A DNA stretch of 64,000 nucleotides from Vibrio panuliri (GTDB taxonomy: Bacteria; Pseudomonadota; Gammaproteobacteria; Enterobacterales; Vibrionaceae), in the NCBI RefSeq assembly GCF_009938205.1, contig NZ_AP019655.1, forward strand, positions 1,426,001 to 1,490,000. Direction: 5' to 3'. Shown here piece after piece: positions 43,394 through 51,762 of this stretch. A model generated the notes under the pieces. That model saw nothing but the letters and a program-made list of their open reading frames with translations. It was not told the origin of the DNA and did no database searches. The translations under genes and the position numbers were made by a program. Every line of letters begins with the position of its first letter. Position 1 is the first letter of the stretch.

Positions 43394-43546
43394 TTACCTT
43401 TTACTGCTCTTATCGCAACTAGGACACGAACTACAATCACCATGGTTTTTCTTAGCGATAAGCTTTCTGTACAAATAGTAAGCGGCGATACCCACCACCA
43501 CAACTACCGTGGCAATATCCCAGAACTGAATTTCTTGGCTAAACAT
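43394..43546 (-). CDS. FeoB-associated Cys-rich membrane protein
   Basis: A 50-residue gene. ATG 43546 lies 4 bp after the feoB stop, with GGAG 7 nt upstream. One transmembrane helix (about residues 10-27: DIATVVVVVGIAAYYLY) is followed by a short cytoplasmic tail with DCSSCPSC (Cys41, 44, 47) and basic residues. This matches the FeoB_associated family, thought to aid or regulate FeoB in place of FeoC. It is the third gene of the feo operon. Confidence 0.82.
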   Translation of the reverse strand: MFSQEIQFWDIATVVVVVGIAAYYLYRKLIAKKNHGDCSSCPSCDKSSKR

Positions 43547-43550
43547 AGTT

Positions 43551-46049
43551 CTACTCCACCATCTTTATCGGTATGTCACCGTGACTTTTACCTTTGACAA
43601 AGCGATCCTTGATCACCACTAATATCAGCCCTAATACACCCGTAAAGTAAGCGCCACTCATCATGGCTACACCGCTCAAGTTAAAGGCCGTACCAATGGA
43701 GTACACTGTTGTTGCGACAGTAAAGCCAAGCAGCGTCGGTAAGAATATCGACAACAACATCCACTTATACTCACCCGTTTGCACCTTAATCATCATCACA
43801 GTAGCCAAACAAGGTGGGTATAGGATAAAGAACAAAATCAATGCGACAGCTGCAAGCTCGCCGTGACTGCTTAGTTCCGATGACGACCCCATACGCTCTT
43901 CAAGCTTCTGGTTGCTGTCTTCATCTGGCTGGAACAATACGCCCAACGTTGCCACACTGCTTTCCCGCGCAGCGAAAGAAGAGAACAGCGCTACGTTTAT
44001 CTTCCAATCGAAGCCCGCGTACTGAGTGACAGGTTCTAAGCTGCGCCCCATGCTACCGAGTAACGATGCCTCTAAGCGCTCTTCCTTCATTTCTCGGCGA
44101 ATCTTCTTACGTTCTGAAACCAGCTTACGAAGTGAACGACTGACTGTCTTAGCAGATTTGTCCCCTTTCGCAGGCGCAATCACCGAGAAGAACAGCTCAT
44201 TACGAAGTTTGAAATCTTGGTTAACCTGTTTTGACGCTTTTGCACCTTTGGCGTTTAGTTTCGCCGCTTTAAAATCGGTATAAAAGTTAACTAAATCAGG
44301 AATCATTTGCTGTTCTAACGTATCGGCATAATCGGTTTTAGCAATCGAACGCTCAAATTTTGCTACAGCTTTTTCCGCTCTCGCTTGGTATTTTGCCTCG
44401 CTCTCTTCTGAGATACCCGGGAATTGGAGCAATACAAAGATCACCGTAGAAACCGCCAACACAATGGTGCCCACTTTACGGATATAAATCCAAGTACGTT
44501 CTACCGCGCGAGTCACCACACTTCTTACTGTCGGCAAGTTGTAACGTGGCAATTCCATTACAAATGGCGAAGGCTCCTGATTACGCAATACTGTTGTAGT
44601 CAGTAACTTCGCAACCAGCAAAGCAGCGATAATGGTGATCGTCGAGATATAGAAAAGCATCAAAGATTTGTCTTCGACGAAGAAAATACCAAGCAATAGC
44701 GTGTAAAGCGGCACTTTCGCTAAACAGTTCATAAATGGCACTGTCATGATCGTCGCAAGACGGGCTCTATTGTCAGGAATCCCTTTGGTTGCCATCACTC
44801 CGGGCACCGCACAACCACCAGCAAACACACCCGCCAAAATCATTGGCAGAGTACTTTGACCATGCAAGCCAAATTTATTCAGGGCCTTATCCGCGATAAA
44901 AGCAATACGCGCCATATAACCTGAGTCTTCAATAATGGCGATCAAAGAGAATAGAATCAGGAATATAGGGATGTAGTTCAGTAAGGTATTTGCCGAGTCA
45001 ACAATCCAAAGCCCTAATGAACGCACATAAGGATCATGAAGGAAGCCCGCCTCTGGCAATATCGAGGCAATCATTTCACGCAATGCTGCGAGATACGGCC
45101 ACCAATAGTTGGTCAACTCGTAGCCGTAAACGATCGCACTCTGATAAATAATAAACACCGTACTGATCAAGAAAATAGGCGCGCCCCAACGGCTTAGTAC
45201 AATACGGTCAATTTTAGGCGTAAGAGCGGTCTTTTCTTCTGCGGTTATCTGCTTAAGACACGACGAAACAATTGAAGACACGAGCTTTTGCCGCTGAGCA
45301 ACGATGTAGTCATTAATCTCGCCGTCCAACTTCGCCAACAGCCCTTCTTGCTCGATAGCCACGATAGCCTCAAGCTCTTGATAACTCACTTTGTCTAGCT
45401 GGTTTTCAAGCCAGTTATACGCTTCTTGATCGTTTTCCAGCAAACGCAAACTTAGCCAGCGAGCACTCGGTAACTGGTCAATATTTAGAGAAAAAAGCTG
45501 ATGACTGATGACGCTAATCGCCTCATCCAGCAGTGGATAATCCACCTTAACGCTACTTACTTGCGCATGTGCGACTTCGGCAGAAATCGCTTCAACTCCC
45601 TTACCTAAACGTCCAATACACTCGATAATCGGTACATTAAGCTGCTGCTTTAAACGTTCAACATCAATATCAAGACCGGCTTTTCGCACCACATCCATCA
45701 TGTTGAGTGCAATCACCAATGGCAACTCCAACTCTAACAGTTGCAATGTTAGGTGTAGCGAGCGACTTAAGTTAGCCGCATCAATCACATTCAAAACACA
45801 GTCAGCTTGCTCTTCTCGCAATGCTTTACGCGCCACCCTTTCTTCAAGCGAGAAACTGGTTAAGCCGTATGTCCCGGGTAAGTCCACCAGTTCGAAAGAA
45901 CCTGACTCATTACTGAAATAGCCTGTTTTCTTATCGACCGTTACACCGGGATAATTCGCAACATGCTGCCTTGCTCCTGTCAGCATATTGAAGATGGTTG
46001 ACTTACCCGCGTTCTGCTGGCCTGCCAATAAAATTTTACTTCTTTGCAT
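43551..46049 (-). CDS. feoB: Ferrous iron transporter FeoB
   Basis: 832 residues. The N-terminal G domain has G1 GQQNAGKST, G3 DLPGTYGL and G4 NMMD. A helical GDI-like spacer follows, then two Gate regions with about 8-11 hydrophobic helices, including GGCAVPGVMATKGI and FAARESSVATLGVLF. It is longer than typical FeoB because of a charged insert of about 120 residues (KYQARAEKAVAKFERSIAK to KKIRREMKEERLEAS) between helices. It imports Fe(II) across the inner membrane. FeoA is 23 bp upstream. Confidence 0.95.
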   Translation of the reverse strand: MQRSKILLAGQQNAGKSTIFNMLTGARQHVANYPGVTVDKKTGYFSNESGSFELVDLPGTYGLTSFSLEERVARKALREEQADCVLNVIDAANLSRSLHLTLQLLELELPLVIALNMMDVVRKAGLDIDVERLKQQLNVPIIECIGRLGKGVEAISAEVAHAQVSSVKVDYPLLDEAISVISHQLFSLNIDQLPSARWLSLRLLENDQEAYNWLENQLDKVSYQELEAIVAIEQEGLLAKLDGEINDYIVAQRQKLVSSIVSSCLKQITAEEKTALTPKIDRIVLSRWGAPIFLISTVFIIYQSAIVYGYELTNYWWPYLAALREMIASILPEAGFLHDPYVRSLGLWIVDSANTLLNYIPIFLILFSLIAIIEDSGYMARIAFIADKALNKFGLHGQSTLPMILAGVFAGGCAVPGVMATKGIPDNRARLATIMTVPFMNCLAKVPLYTLLLGIFFVEDKSLMLFYISTITIIAALLVAKLLTTTVLRNQEPSPFVMELPRYNLPTVRSVVTRAVERTWIYIRKVGTIVLAVSTVIFVLLQFPGISEESEAKYQARAEKAVAKFERSIAKTDYADTLEQQMIPDLVNFYTDFKAAKLNAKGAKASKQVNQDFKLRNELFFSVIAPAKGDKSAKTVSRSLRKLVSERKKIRREMKEERLEASLLGSMGRSLEPVTQYAGFDWKINVALFSSFAARESSVATLGVLFQPDEDSNQKLEERMGSSSELSSHGELAAVALILFFILYPPCLATVMMIKVQTGEYKWMLLSIFLPTLLGFTVATTVYSIGTAFNLSGVAMMSGAYFTGVLGLILVVIKDRFVKGKSHGDIPIKMVE

Positions 46050-46072
46050 TGCTACAACTCCATTTCACGATG

Positions 46073-46306
46073 CTAGGCTTGGCTCTCTACGATCACGGTT
46101 TCCGCTTCCGAGGCGCGAATGACCACATGGGTATAACCAACCTTAATTTCGATTGGATCACCCAAAGGGGCATAACGTATAAATTTGATTTCTGTTTGAG
46201 GTATCAAACCTAGATCGAGCAGACGTTGTCTCACTAGTCCCTGAGATTGGTGGCCAACAACACGTGCAACCTCTCCCGGCTTAAGTTCCGTAAGCATTTG
46301 TTTCAT
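46073..46306 (-). CDS. feoA: Ferrous iron transport protein FeoA
   Basis: 77 residues from ATG 46306, the usual FeoA length; the frame is open to 46348 but that extension is unlike FeoA. It is an SH3-like cytosolic protein: LKPGEVARVVGHQSQGLVRQRL, then IRYAPLGDPIEIKVGYTHVVIRASEAE. It is needed for FeoB function, probably through the G domain. Transcribed from the Fur/FNR-like promoter region it shares with the divergent operon. Confidence 0.92.
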   Translation of the reverse strand: MKQMLTELKPGEVARVVGHQSQGLVRQRLLDLGLIPQTEIKFIRYAPLGDPIEIKVGYTHVVIRASEAETVIVESQA

Positions 46307-46359
46307 TGTTATTTTCACTTTATTTTGCTCAAAATTAGAGCGACGCATCTCAATAGTAA

Positions 46360-46378
46360 AATGATAAGTACTATCATT
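46360..46378. promoter_or_regulatory. Fur box 1 (feoA side)
   Basis: AATGATAAGTACTATCATT: symmetric halves AATGATA and TATCATT as in Fur sites. It lies 54 bp upstream of the feoA ATG. Confidence 0.75.
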
Positions 46379-46388
46379 TGTTTTTAAA

Positions 46389-46402
46389 TTGACTTAGATC
46401 AA
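46389..46402. promoter_or_regulatory. FNR-type site
   Basis: TTGACTTAGATCAA matches the FNR consensus TTGAT-N4-ATCAA at nine of ten positions. It is central in the divergent promoter region. Confidence 0.7.
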
Positions 46403-46412
46403 TACAAATGGA

Positions 46413-46431
46413 AGTGATAATCGCTATCAAT
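46413..46431. promoter_or_regulatory. Fur box 2 (divergent operon side)
   Basis: AGTGATAATCGCTATCAAT shares the TGATA-N5-TATCA core with box 1. It lies 98 bp before the ATG at 46529. Confidence 0.6.
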
Positions 46432-46528
46432 AATAAGGTTACAAAGGTCGCGCATTCATATGCGTATAGTTGACTTTCTGAAATTCTTATTCTTGTTATT
46501 CGATTACTTCAAAGAGAGAGGAAATCTC

Positions 46529-46840
46529 ATGAAGAAAACCGCTTTATCTGTGCTAATCGCACTAAGCGTACCTAGCATTGCTCTAGCTCACACTCCACTG
46601 TTCTCATGTTACGACTTTGGGGACAACACCATTCTTTGTGAAGGTGGCTTCTCCGATGGCTCATCTGCGGCGGGTGTTGAGATGCTAGTTCTAGACGGTT
46701 CAGACAAAGAGATCATCAAAAGCGAAATGTCTGAAGATGGTGAGTTCGAATTCCAAAAACCTGAAGGTACTTACAAAGTTATCTTTAACGCAGGTCCTGG
46801 CCACGCGCTAGAAATTAAAGGCGAAGACATCGTCGAATAA
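46529..46840 (+). CDS. Small exported protein with predicted N-terminal His (copy 1)
   Basis: 103 residues from ATG 46529 (SD AGAGAGGAAATCTC). The signal peptide (residues 1-20) should be cut at ALA|HTP, leaving a mature 83-residue protein that begins with His. CYDFGDNTILCEGGFSDGSSAAGVE holds two Cys. EFEFQKPEGTYKVIFNAGPGHALEI resembles a single Ig-like or carboxypeptidase-regulatory fold. It is a paralogue of the gene at 47739. I do not recognise the family. N-terminal His is a metal-ligating feature in CopC and LPMO proteins; metal binding here is inference. Confidence 0.75.
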   Translation: MKKTALSVLIALSVPSIALAHTPLFSCYDFGDNTILCEGGFSDGSSAAGVEMLVLDGSDKEIIKSEMSEDGEFEFQKPEGTYKVIFNAGPGHALEIKGEDIVE

Positions 46841-46885
46841 TTACAAACACAATTATAGTTATTATATTTTTAAGGAAAGAAGGAA

Positions 46886-47671
46886 ATGAAAAAGATTTCA
46901 CTTTTGGTTGGCACAGCTGCACTAGCAGTTTCAGCGGCTTCTCACGCACACTTCCAACTACTTTATACCCCAACTTCTCAATTGGAAAAACCAACCACGG
47001 TTGACATGAAACTTGTATTCGGTCACCCAATGGAAAATGGTCATGTCATGGACATGGGTGCGCCTGAAGAGTTTTTTGTTATGTTCAAAGACAAAAAAAC
47101 TGACTTGCTGAGCAAACTGAAAAAGATCACGTGGACTGGTCCTGACAACCAAGCTGACGCTTACCAAGTTGACTACAAAGTCACTCGTAATGGTGACTAC
47201 GCGTTTGCACTTGTTCCTGCTCCATACTACGAAGCAGGCGAAGGCGTTTACATTCAACAAATCACTAAACGCTACATCAACAAAGGTGCACTGCCAACTG
47301 GTTGGGATAAGCCACTAGGTCTGAAAACTGAAATCGTTCCTAAGAACAAACCTTACCAAGTGTTCGCTGGCAGCACCTTCACAGGCCAAGTACTGAGCGA
47401 AGGTAAACCTGCAGCAGGCGTTGAATGTGAAATCGAATGGATCAACACCAAGATCGATTCTAAAGCGAATGCATTTGCTAAAGAGAACTTCAGCGCAACA
47501 CCTGCATCAGCAATCGTAGCCGTAACCGATGACAATGGTATGTTTACCTTTGGTATTCCTAAAGCGGGTAAATGGGGCTTTGCGTGTCTAGGTTCAGGTC
47601 CTGACACTGAATACAAAGGCAAAGAACTGTCTCAAGACGCAGTACTTTGGATCGAAGCACAAGATCTATAA
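46886..47671 (+). CDS. Exported DUF4198-family protein
   Basis: 261 residues. The signal peptide should be cut at SHA|HFQ, leaving N-terminal His. The mature protein has VFGHPMENGHVMDMG near residues 45-60 (His and Met rich) and a C-terminal Ig-like domain GQVLSEGKPAAGVECEIEW followed by AVTDDNGMFTFGIPKAGKWGFACL. DUF4198 includes NikK/NikM-related periplasmic parts of Ni/Co uptake systems. Here the neighbours suggest a ferrous iron or other metal ligand. SD AAGAAGGAA precedes the ATG; a UUCG-loop terminator follows. Confidence 0.82.
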   Translation: MKKISLLVGTAALAVSAASHAHFQLLYTPTSQLEKPTTVDMKLVFGHPMENGHVMDMGAPEEFFVMFKDKKTDLLSKLKKITWTGPDNQADAYQVDYKVTRNGDYAFALVPAPYYEAGEGVYIQQITKRYINKGALPTGWDKPLGLKTEIVPKNKPYQVFAGSTFTGQVLSEGKPAAGVECEIEWINTKIDSKANAFAKENFSATPASAIVAVTDDNGMFTFGIPKAGKWGFACLGSGPDTEYKGKELSQDAVLWIEAQDL

Positions 47672-47697
47672 GCACCTAATTTAACTGTGTTTATTAA

Positions 47698-47722
47698 AAA
47701 GCTGACTTCGGTCAGCTTTTTG
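47698..47722 (+). terminator. UUCG-loop attenuator inside the operon
   Basis: Nine-bp stem AAAGCTGAC / GTCAGCTTT with a TTCG tetraloop and five T residues. It lies between the DUF4198 gene and the next gene, whose SD TTAGGAGTAC starts 4 bp downstream. Confidence 0.85.
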
Positions 47723-47738
47723 TCATTAGGAGTACATT

Positions 47739-48044
47739 ATGAACAAATCTTATTTCGCCCTAGTTCTTGGCCTATTTAGCGCATCAAGCATGGCGCATAC
47801 CGCCCTAATGGCCTGCTACGACGAGGGCAATGGTTATATTATGTGTGAAGGTGGCTTTAGCGATGGCGCATCAGCGGAAGGGGTTGAAGTGCGTATCGAA
47901 CAGAACCAATCTGTTGTGATGCAGACCAAGCTTGATGAGTTTGGCGAGATCTATTTTGAAAAACCACAAAGTGATTTTACTGTCGTTCTTAACGCTGGCG
48001 AAGGACATGTCGTTTATGTGAACGGCCGAGACATTACGGAGTGA
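47739..48044 (+). CDS. Small exported protein with predicted N-terminal His (copy 2)
   Basis: 101 residues. Signal peptide cleavage at SMA|HTA would leave His first. Clear paralogue of 46529-46840: shared CYDxGxxxIxCEGGFSDGxSAxGVE, a central GEIYFEKP/GEFEFQKP, and NAGEGH/NAGPGH, with a common GRDITE/GEDIVE end. Two Cys probably form a disulfide in the periplasm. It begins after the UUCG attenuator with SD TTAGGAG and ends 3 bp before the ABC ATPase start. Function unknown. Confidence 0.75.
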   Translation: MNKSYFALVLGLFSASSMAHTALMACYDEGNGYIMCEGGFSDGASAEGVEVRIEQNQSVVMQTKLDEFGEIYFEKPQSDFTVVLNAGEGHVVYVNGRDITE

Positions 48045-48047
48045 TGT

Positions 48048-48917
48048 ATGAACAGTGCCCAACCCGTCATCGCAATCGAAAACCTTTCTCATAGCTATGG
48101 CAACAAGGCGATTTATCACAACCTAAACCTCACCATTGAACCTGGCACCAAATTTGGTTTATTGGGCAAGAACGGAGTGGGTAAATCGACGCTTATCAAC
48201 TTACTCATGGGCTACTTGCAGCCTCAACAAGGTAAGTGCTTACTCTTTGGCGAAAGAACGCAGGATCTATCTGCACAAACTCGCGCACGCATAGCTCTGC
48301 TCTATGAAGGCTTTATCAGTTACGACTCTATGAGCGTCAAACAAGTCGAACGCTTCTTCTCCTCATTTTACCCTGCGTGGCAAAAACGTTACTTTGATGA
48401 ACTCATCGCATTGATGGATATCAATCTCAATCAACCGCTCAGTTCACTCTCTTTTGGTCAAAAATCGCAGGTGGTACTTGGACTAGTGCTTGCACAAGAC
48501 GCCGATCTATTAATCTTAGACGATTACTCCATGGGGTTAGATGCTGGATATCGCCAACTGTTTGTCGACTATCTTTCTGATTACTTATCTGGCACGCAAA
48601 AGACCGTTTTAATCACCACTCATGTGATGAACGACTTGGAAAATCTCGTCGACCACATTGCCATTGTTGACCGCACAACAGAGGTCTATCAAAGCAGTAT
48701 GAAAGAGTTTAATCAGCGTTTCTCTTGCTATCAAATGCCCAGCGAATTGCTAGATAAACAGACACCTCTTGTTCACCGATATGAGCACTATCGTAATCAA
48801 CATTTAATTTACTCCTTCGCAGAGCAAAGCCAATTAGAGCAACAGATAGGTACAGCGCTCACTCCAGTCGCCATGAACTTCGAACAACGATTTCTCGGCT
48901 ATGTAGGTAAATACTAA
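48048..48917 (+). CDS. ABC transporter ATPase
   Basis: 289 residues. Walker A GKNGVGKST is at 40-48, the Q loop lies in ARIALLYEGF, the signature is LSFGQKSQVVLGL, Walker B is LLILDDYSMGLD, and the switch His lies in VLITTHVMNDLE. It is an ABC-2/CcmA-type ATPase of the kind that powers export or a mechanical step. The stop overlaps the next ATG by one base (TAATG). Partner is the membrane protein encoded next. Confidence 0.9.
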   Translation: MNSAQPVIAIENLSHSYGNKAIYHNLNLTIEPGTKFGLLGKNGVGKSTLINLLMGYLQPQQGKCLLFGERTQDLSAQTRARIALLYEGFISYDSMSVKQVERFFSSFYPAWQKRYFDELIALMDINLNQPLSSLSFGQKSQVVLGLVLAQDADLLILDDYSMGLDAGYRQLFVDYLSDYLSGTQKTVLITTHVMNDLENLVDHIAIVDRTTEVYQSSMKEFNQRFSCYQMPSELLDKQTPLVHRYEHYRNQHLIYSFAEQSQLEQQIGTALTPVAMNFEQRFLGYVGKY

Positions 48918-50527
48918 TGACGACCAACCCAATCTATCTAAAAGAGTGGTTAAAACTACGCCGAATTTTTGCCCTACTTCTTCTTGGTGCGGTTTTAATT
49001 GGCGGGTATTTCGGTTTTGACCTTATTGGTCAATTTGCCAATATCGAGCCTGAATCGATGATGTGGTATCGATTAATCCACCTTAATGATAAGCCATATC
49101 TCTGGCTGAACTACGTTTTTATACTTGTTGCAACGGTTGTTGCATGCTGCCAATACATTCCTGAAATCAGTGGCAATAAGATTCGGATTCTTGCCCATTT
49201 GCCTTGGTCACTCGATAGAGTGGTCATACAACACCTTATTAGTGGCAGTGCGCTGCTGCTTCTCGTCAACGCGGTGTTGGTTGCGCTCACATTGCTGGTA
49301 TTTCAGCACTACTATCCCATTGATATCGTTTCTTTAGCCGCCAAAGACTTACTAATGGGACAAATACCTGCGCTTGCAACCTACTTAGGTGTGTGTGCCG
49401 TGATTGTCGAACAAACATGGCTAAGACGCGCAACAAAAGCACTAACAACCATGCTGGTTGTTTACCTAATACTTAATGCCAACACGCATTGGCAATTGAT
49501 AATTGAGGCCTTGCTAGTACTGTGGTTGCTTCTGCTGATTAAAGACAGCTTTCTCAGCGTAAAAACACGTCGACTACCGCTACTAAAACCCGGTATGCCA
49601 ATGTTACTTACTGTTTTGATCGGCAGTACAACTTGGTTGCTCTACCAACAGTATGCGGTACAACGCAGTCACTACTACCTATTTTACTCCGCCGTTCTAC
49701 AAGACTTTGTTTACCAGAAAAATGGACAAAATCACCAGTTCTTTTACGGAACAAGTCATCGTGATCTAAGCAAAAACGAGTTTGAACTGGCACTCCCTTT
49801 TGTTTACTGGAAAAACCTTGATATTCAAGGGAAACTGCCCGTTACTGTCGCTAAGCAAAGTTACAATAAAAACACAATTCGCAGCGCTCGGTTGAGCTTG
49901 CAATACCACCCTGATCAATTAGAGCGGTTGGAACTACCACTCTATCCATTGTTCAACCCTGATAGCCAATTAGGGGCGATTCGCTTTCCAGAAAATGCAT
50001 TTGTGATCAGAGATGATCAGTTTGTGGTTTTTGATGCGGAGACCGCAGGCGTTAATCCTGTTCTCACCACTGAAATCAACCAGTTGGCGCAAGAGAGTGG
50101 CATCGAATTCCCGATTGAAAATATCTGGGGAAAAACCACTAATATGAAGCCCTTTGACTGGGGATACTTTATCTACGACAGCAAAGGCGATCTCTACAAT
50201 CTCAAGCGCGGTGATGATGTTATGACAATCACCAAGGTTGAACTTAGCGATCAAATTGCGGATATCGCTTATATCCAGGTCTCTGAGAATCGACAAAAAT
50301 CATTTTATGGTTACGCAATCACCACCGATAGTCAGGTTTATCTCATTTCTTACCCTAACTATCAGATGATTCCATTGTCCTTAGCGGGTTTTGATTACCA
50401 CAAGATGTCGCTGCAACTGTTGGCTGACCCATTAAACTATCTGGTTCGTTTTGATGATGGTGAAAACTATCACGCGGTTCTCTTTGACAAAAACTACCAA
50501 CAACTCGCAACAACAACCCGACACTAA
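48917..50527 (+). CDS. ABC transporter membrane protein with large extracytoplasmic domain
   Basis: 536 residues. The N-terminal part (1-245) has about six to seven hydrophobic helices in ABC-2 permease style, starting TNPIYLKEWLKLRRIFALLLLG. The rest (about 246-536) is hydrophilic and beta-rich and should face the periplasm. It resembles DUF4857-type proteins found next to DUF4198 and ABC ATPase genes; I am not certain of the family name. Last gene of the operon; no clear terminator follows. Confidence 0.72.
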   Translation: MTTNPIYLKEWLKLRRIFALLLLGAVLIGGYFGFDLIGQFANIEPESMMWYRLIHLNDKPYLWLNYVFILVATVVACCQYIPEISGNKIRILAHLPWSLDRVVIQHLISGSALLLLVNAVLVALTLLVFQHYYPIDIVSLAAKDLLMGQIPALATYLGVCAVIVEQTWLRRATKALTTMLVVYLILNANTHWQLIIEALLVLWLLLLIKDSFLSVKTRRLPLLKPGMPMLLTVLIGSTTWLLYQQYAVQRSHYYLFYSAVLQDFVYQKNGQNHQFFYGTSHRDLSKNEFELALPFVYWKNLDIQGKLPVTVAKQSYNKNTIRSARLSLQYHPDQLERLELPLYPLFNPDSQLGAIRFPENAFVIRDDQFVVFDAETAGVNPVLTTEINQLAQESGIEFPIENIWGKTTNMKPFDWGYFIYDSKGDLYNLKRGDDVMTITKVELSDQIADIAYIQVSENRQKSFYGYAITTDSQVYLISYPNYQMIPLSLAGFDYHKMSLQLLADPLNYLVRFDDGENYHAVLFDKNYQQLATTTRH

Positions 50528-50648
50528 CCGTCCAAACGGCTCCAAGCTCTAACACTGCACCTGTAGGAGTTTGGGGCTAACGGTGTCTGTCCTTATAAGC
50601 CCTCGCTAAACACGACCACTCCAGCCGCCTTTTTCTTTAGAAGCTGCT

Positions 50649-50957
50649 CTATTTCGACACATTCATAATAAAGCGCACTAGCAATGCTTGCGCTTCAGGG
50701 CTTAGCAATCTAGCCGCAGCCACTAAATCTGCATTGGTAAAAGGCTGAATCTCTTTTACATCCAATGCGATATCCAAGTCGGTCAAGTTCAGCGTGCGAA
50801 GAATGGAGCGATACTGCGACATTTTCATATCGGACTCCCCTCGCTCAATGCGTTGATATGTTTTTAGACTCATTCCTGCAATATCAGCCATCTGTTGTCG
50901 GGTTAGCTTAGAAAGTTTTCTTCGTGAAATAATCACTTGCACTATGGGATCTATCAT
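50649..50957 (-). CDS. XRE-family HTH regulator
   Basis: 102 residues from ATG 50957 (SD AAGGTGG). The Cro/C1-type HTH spans about 10-60: SKLTRQQMADIAGMSLKTYQRIERGES. A short C-terminal tail (TNADLVAAARLLSPEAQALLVRFIMNV) is probably for dimerisation. It is monocistronic and divergent from the small gene at 51099, which it may regulate. No phage or toxin partner is seen. Confidence 0.85.
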   Translation of the reverse strand: MIDPIVQVIISRRKLSKLTRQQMADIAGMSLKTYQRIERGESDMKMSQYRSILRTLNLTDLDIALDVKEIQPFTNADLVAAARLLSPEAQALLVRFIMNVSK

Positions 50958-51098
50958 TAGCACCACCTTAAACGGACATATTTGACCTAAATAAGGCAAT
51001 AACTAGACCATGTTAACCAGCATATATTTACCCGCCTAGTGAGCCACCCAAAATAGCCAAACTTTTTAACGAGTTACACAACGAAAGGTTTGCTAACA

Positions 51099-51416
51099 AT
51101 GGAAAGAGATCAAAAGGTCTTTGATGCAAATTGCGAAAGTGATCTTAGCAATTTGCAAAAAATGATTGCGGATTTGATTGCATATTTGGAACTAAAAGCA
51201 TCAAGCAGCCAACAAGAAACCCACCTTATGCTGCGCCAATCTCAGCATCGTTTACTCACCTATAAAGACTTGCTGCTTCATGCGCAGCACCTAGAAGAGA
51301 GTGAACTGCTGTTGATGTATACCGAGCTATCAAAATATGAAAAAGCCATCGCAAAACTGGGTGATGAAGCGCTTGGTATTACCATCGATCGCTTAGAGCA
51401 GCTTTCAATTAAATAA
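51099..51416 (+). CDS. Hypothetical coiled-coil protein
   Basis: 105 residues, largely helical and charged, with heptad-like leucines throughout (SDLSNLQKMIADLIAYLELK, then ESELLLMYTELSKYEKAIAKL). No family was recognised. ATG 51099 has AAAGG about 10 nt upstream; a TTG at 51090 is the other candidate. It is followed by a good terminator at 51427, so it is a separate transcription unit. Confidence 0.65.
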   Translation: MERDQKVFDANCESDLSNLQKMIADLIAYLELKASSSQQETHLMLRQSQHRLLTYKDLLLHAQHLEESELLLMYTELSKYEKAIAKLGDEALGITIDRLEQLSIK

Positions 51417-51762
51417 TGATATACACAAGCCGAGGATTCTCGGCTTCTTTCTCTGCTATTTCCCGCAAGCTCTAACACTTGTATACCTTCGACTTGTCGC
51501 TCACTAAAAACCGCTTCGCTCTCTACATCCTCCCGCCACCGTTGAGAATTTAGATTCGAAAAAACAATCGCTTAACTGAGTCAACTGACTAATGGTCAAT
51601 ATTTTGCGATTTTAATCTCAAATTGGGGTAAAGAAATACCACAAACAGTCGTTACTCTATTCGTATTGGACCTGTCTACAAACAGATGACATCGCCTATT
51701 AGGGTAAGCAGGCGACACCAAACATCACAATAACGAAGTGCTATACAAAGGTAGATTAACCA
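51417..51762. other. Intergenic region upstream of chemoreceptor
   Basis: About 346 bp. It holds a terminator (51427-51450) and a hairpin TCGCCT/AGGCGA at about 51690-51714 in the probable 5' leader of the chemoreceptor. Nothing else stands out. Confidence 0.5.
51427..51450 (+). terminator. Terminator of the coiled-coil gene
   Basis: Stem AAGCCGAG / CTCGGCTT with GATT loop, then CTTTCTC. Confidence 0.8.

Noticed and set aside
43300..43503. 67-codon minus-strand ORF overlapping the end of the feo operon
   Set aside because: It is out of frame with the FeoB-associated gene that fills the same DNA and runs into the repeat copy.
51680..51762. c-di-GMP riboswitch in a chemoreceptor leader
   Set aside because: The conserved GEMM sequence blocks are absent.
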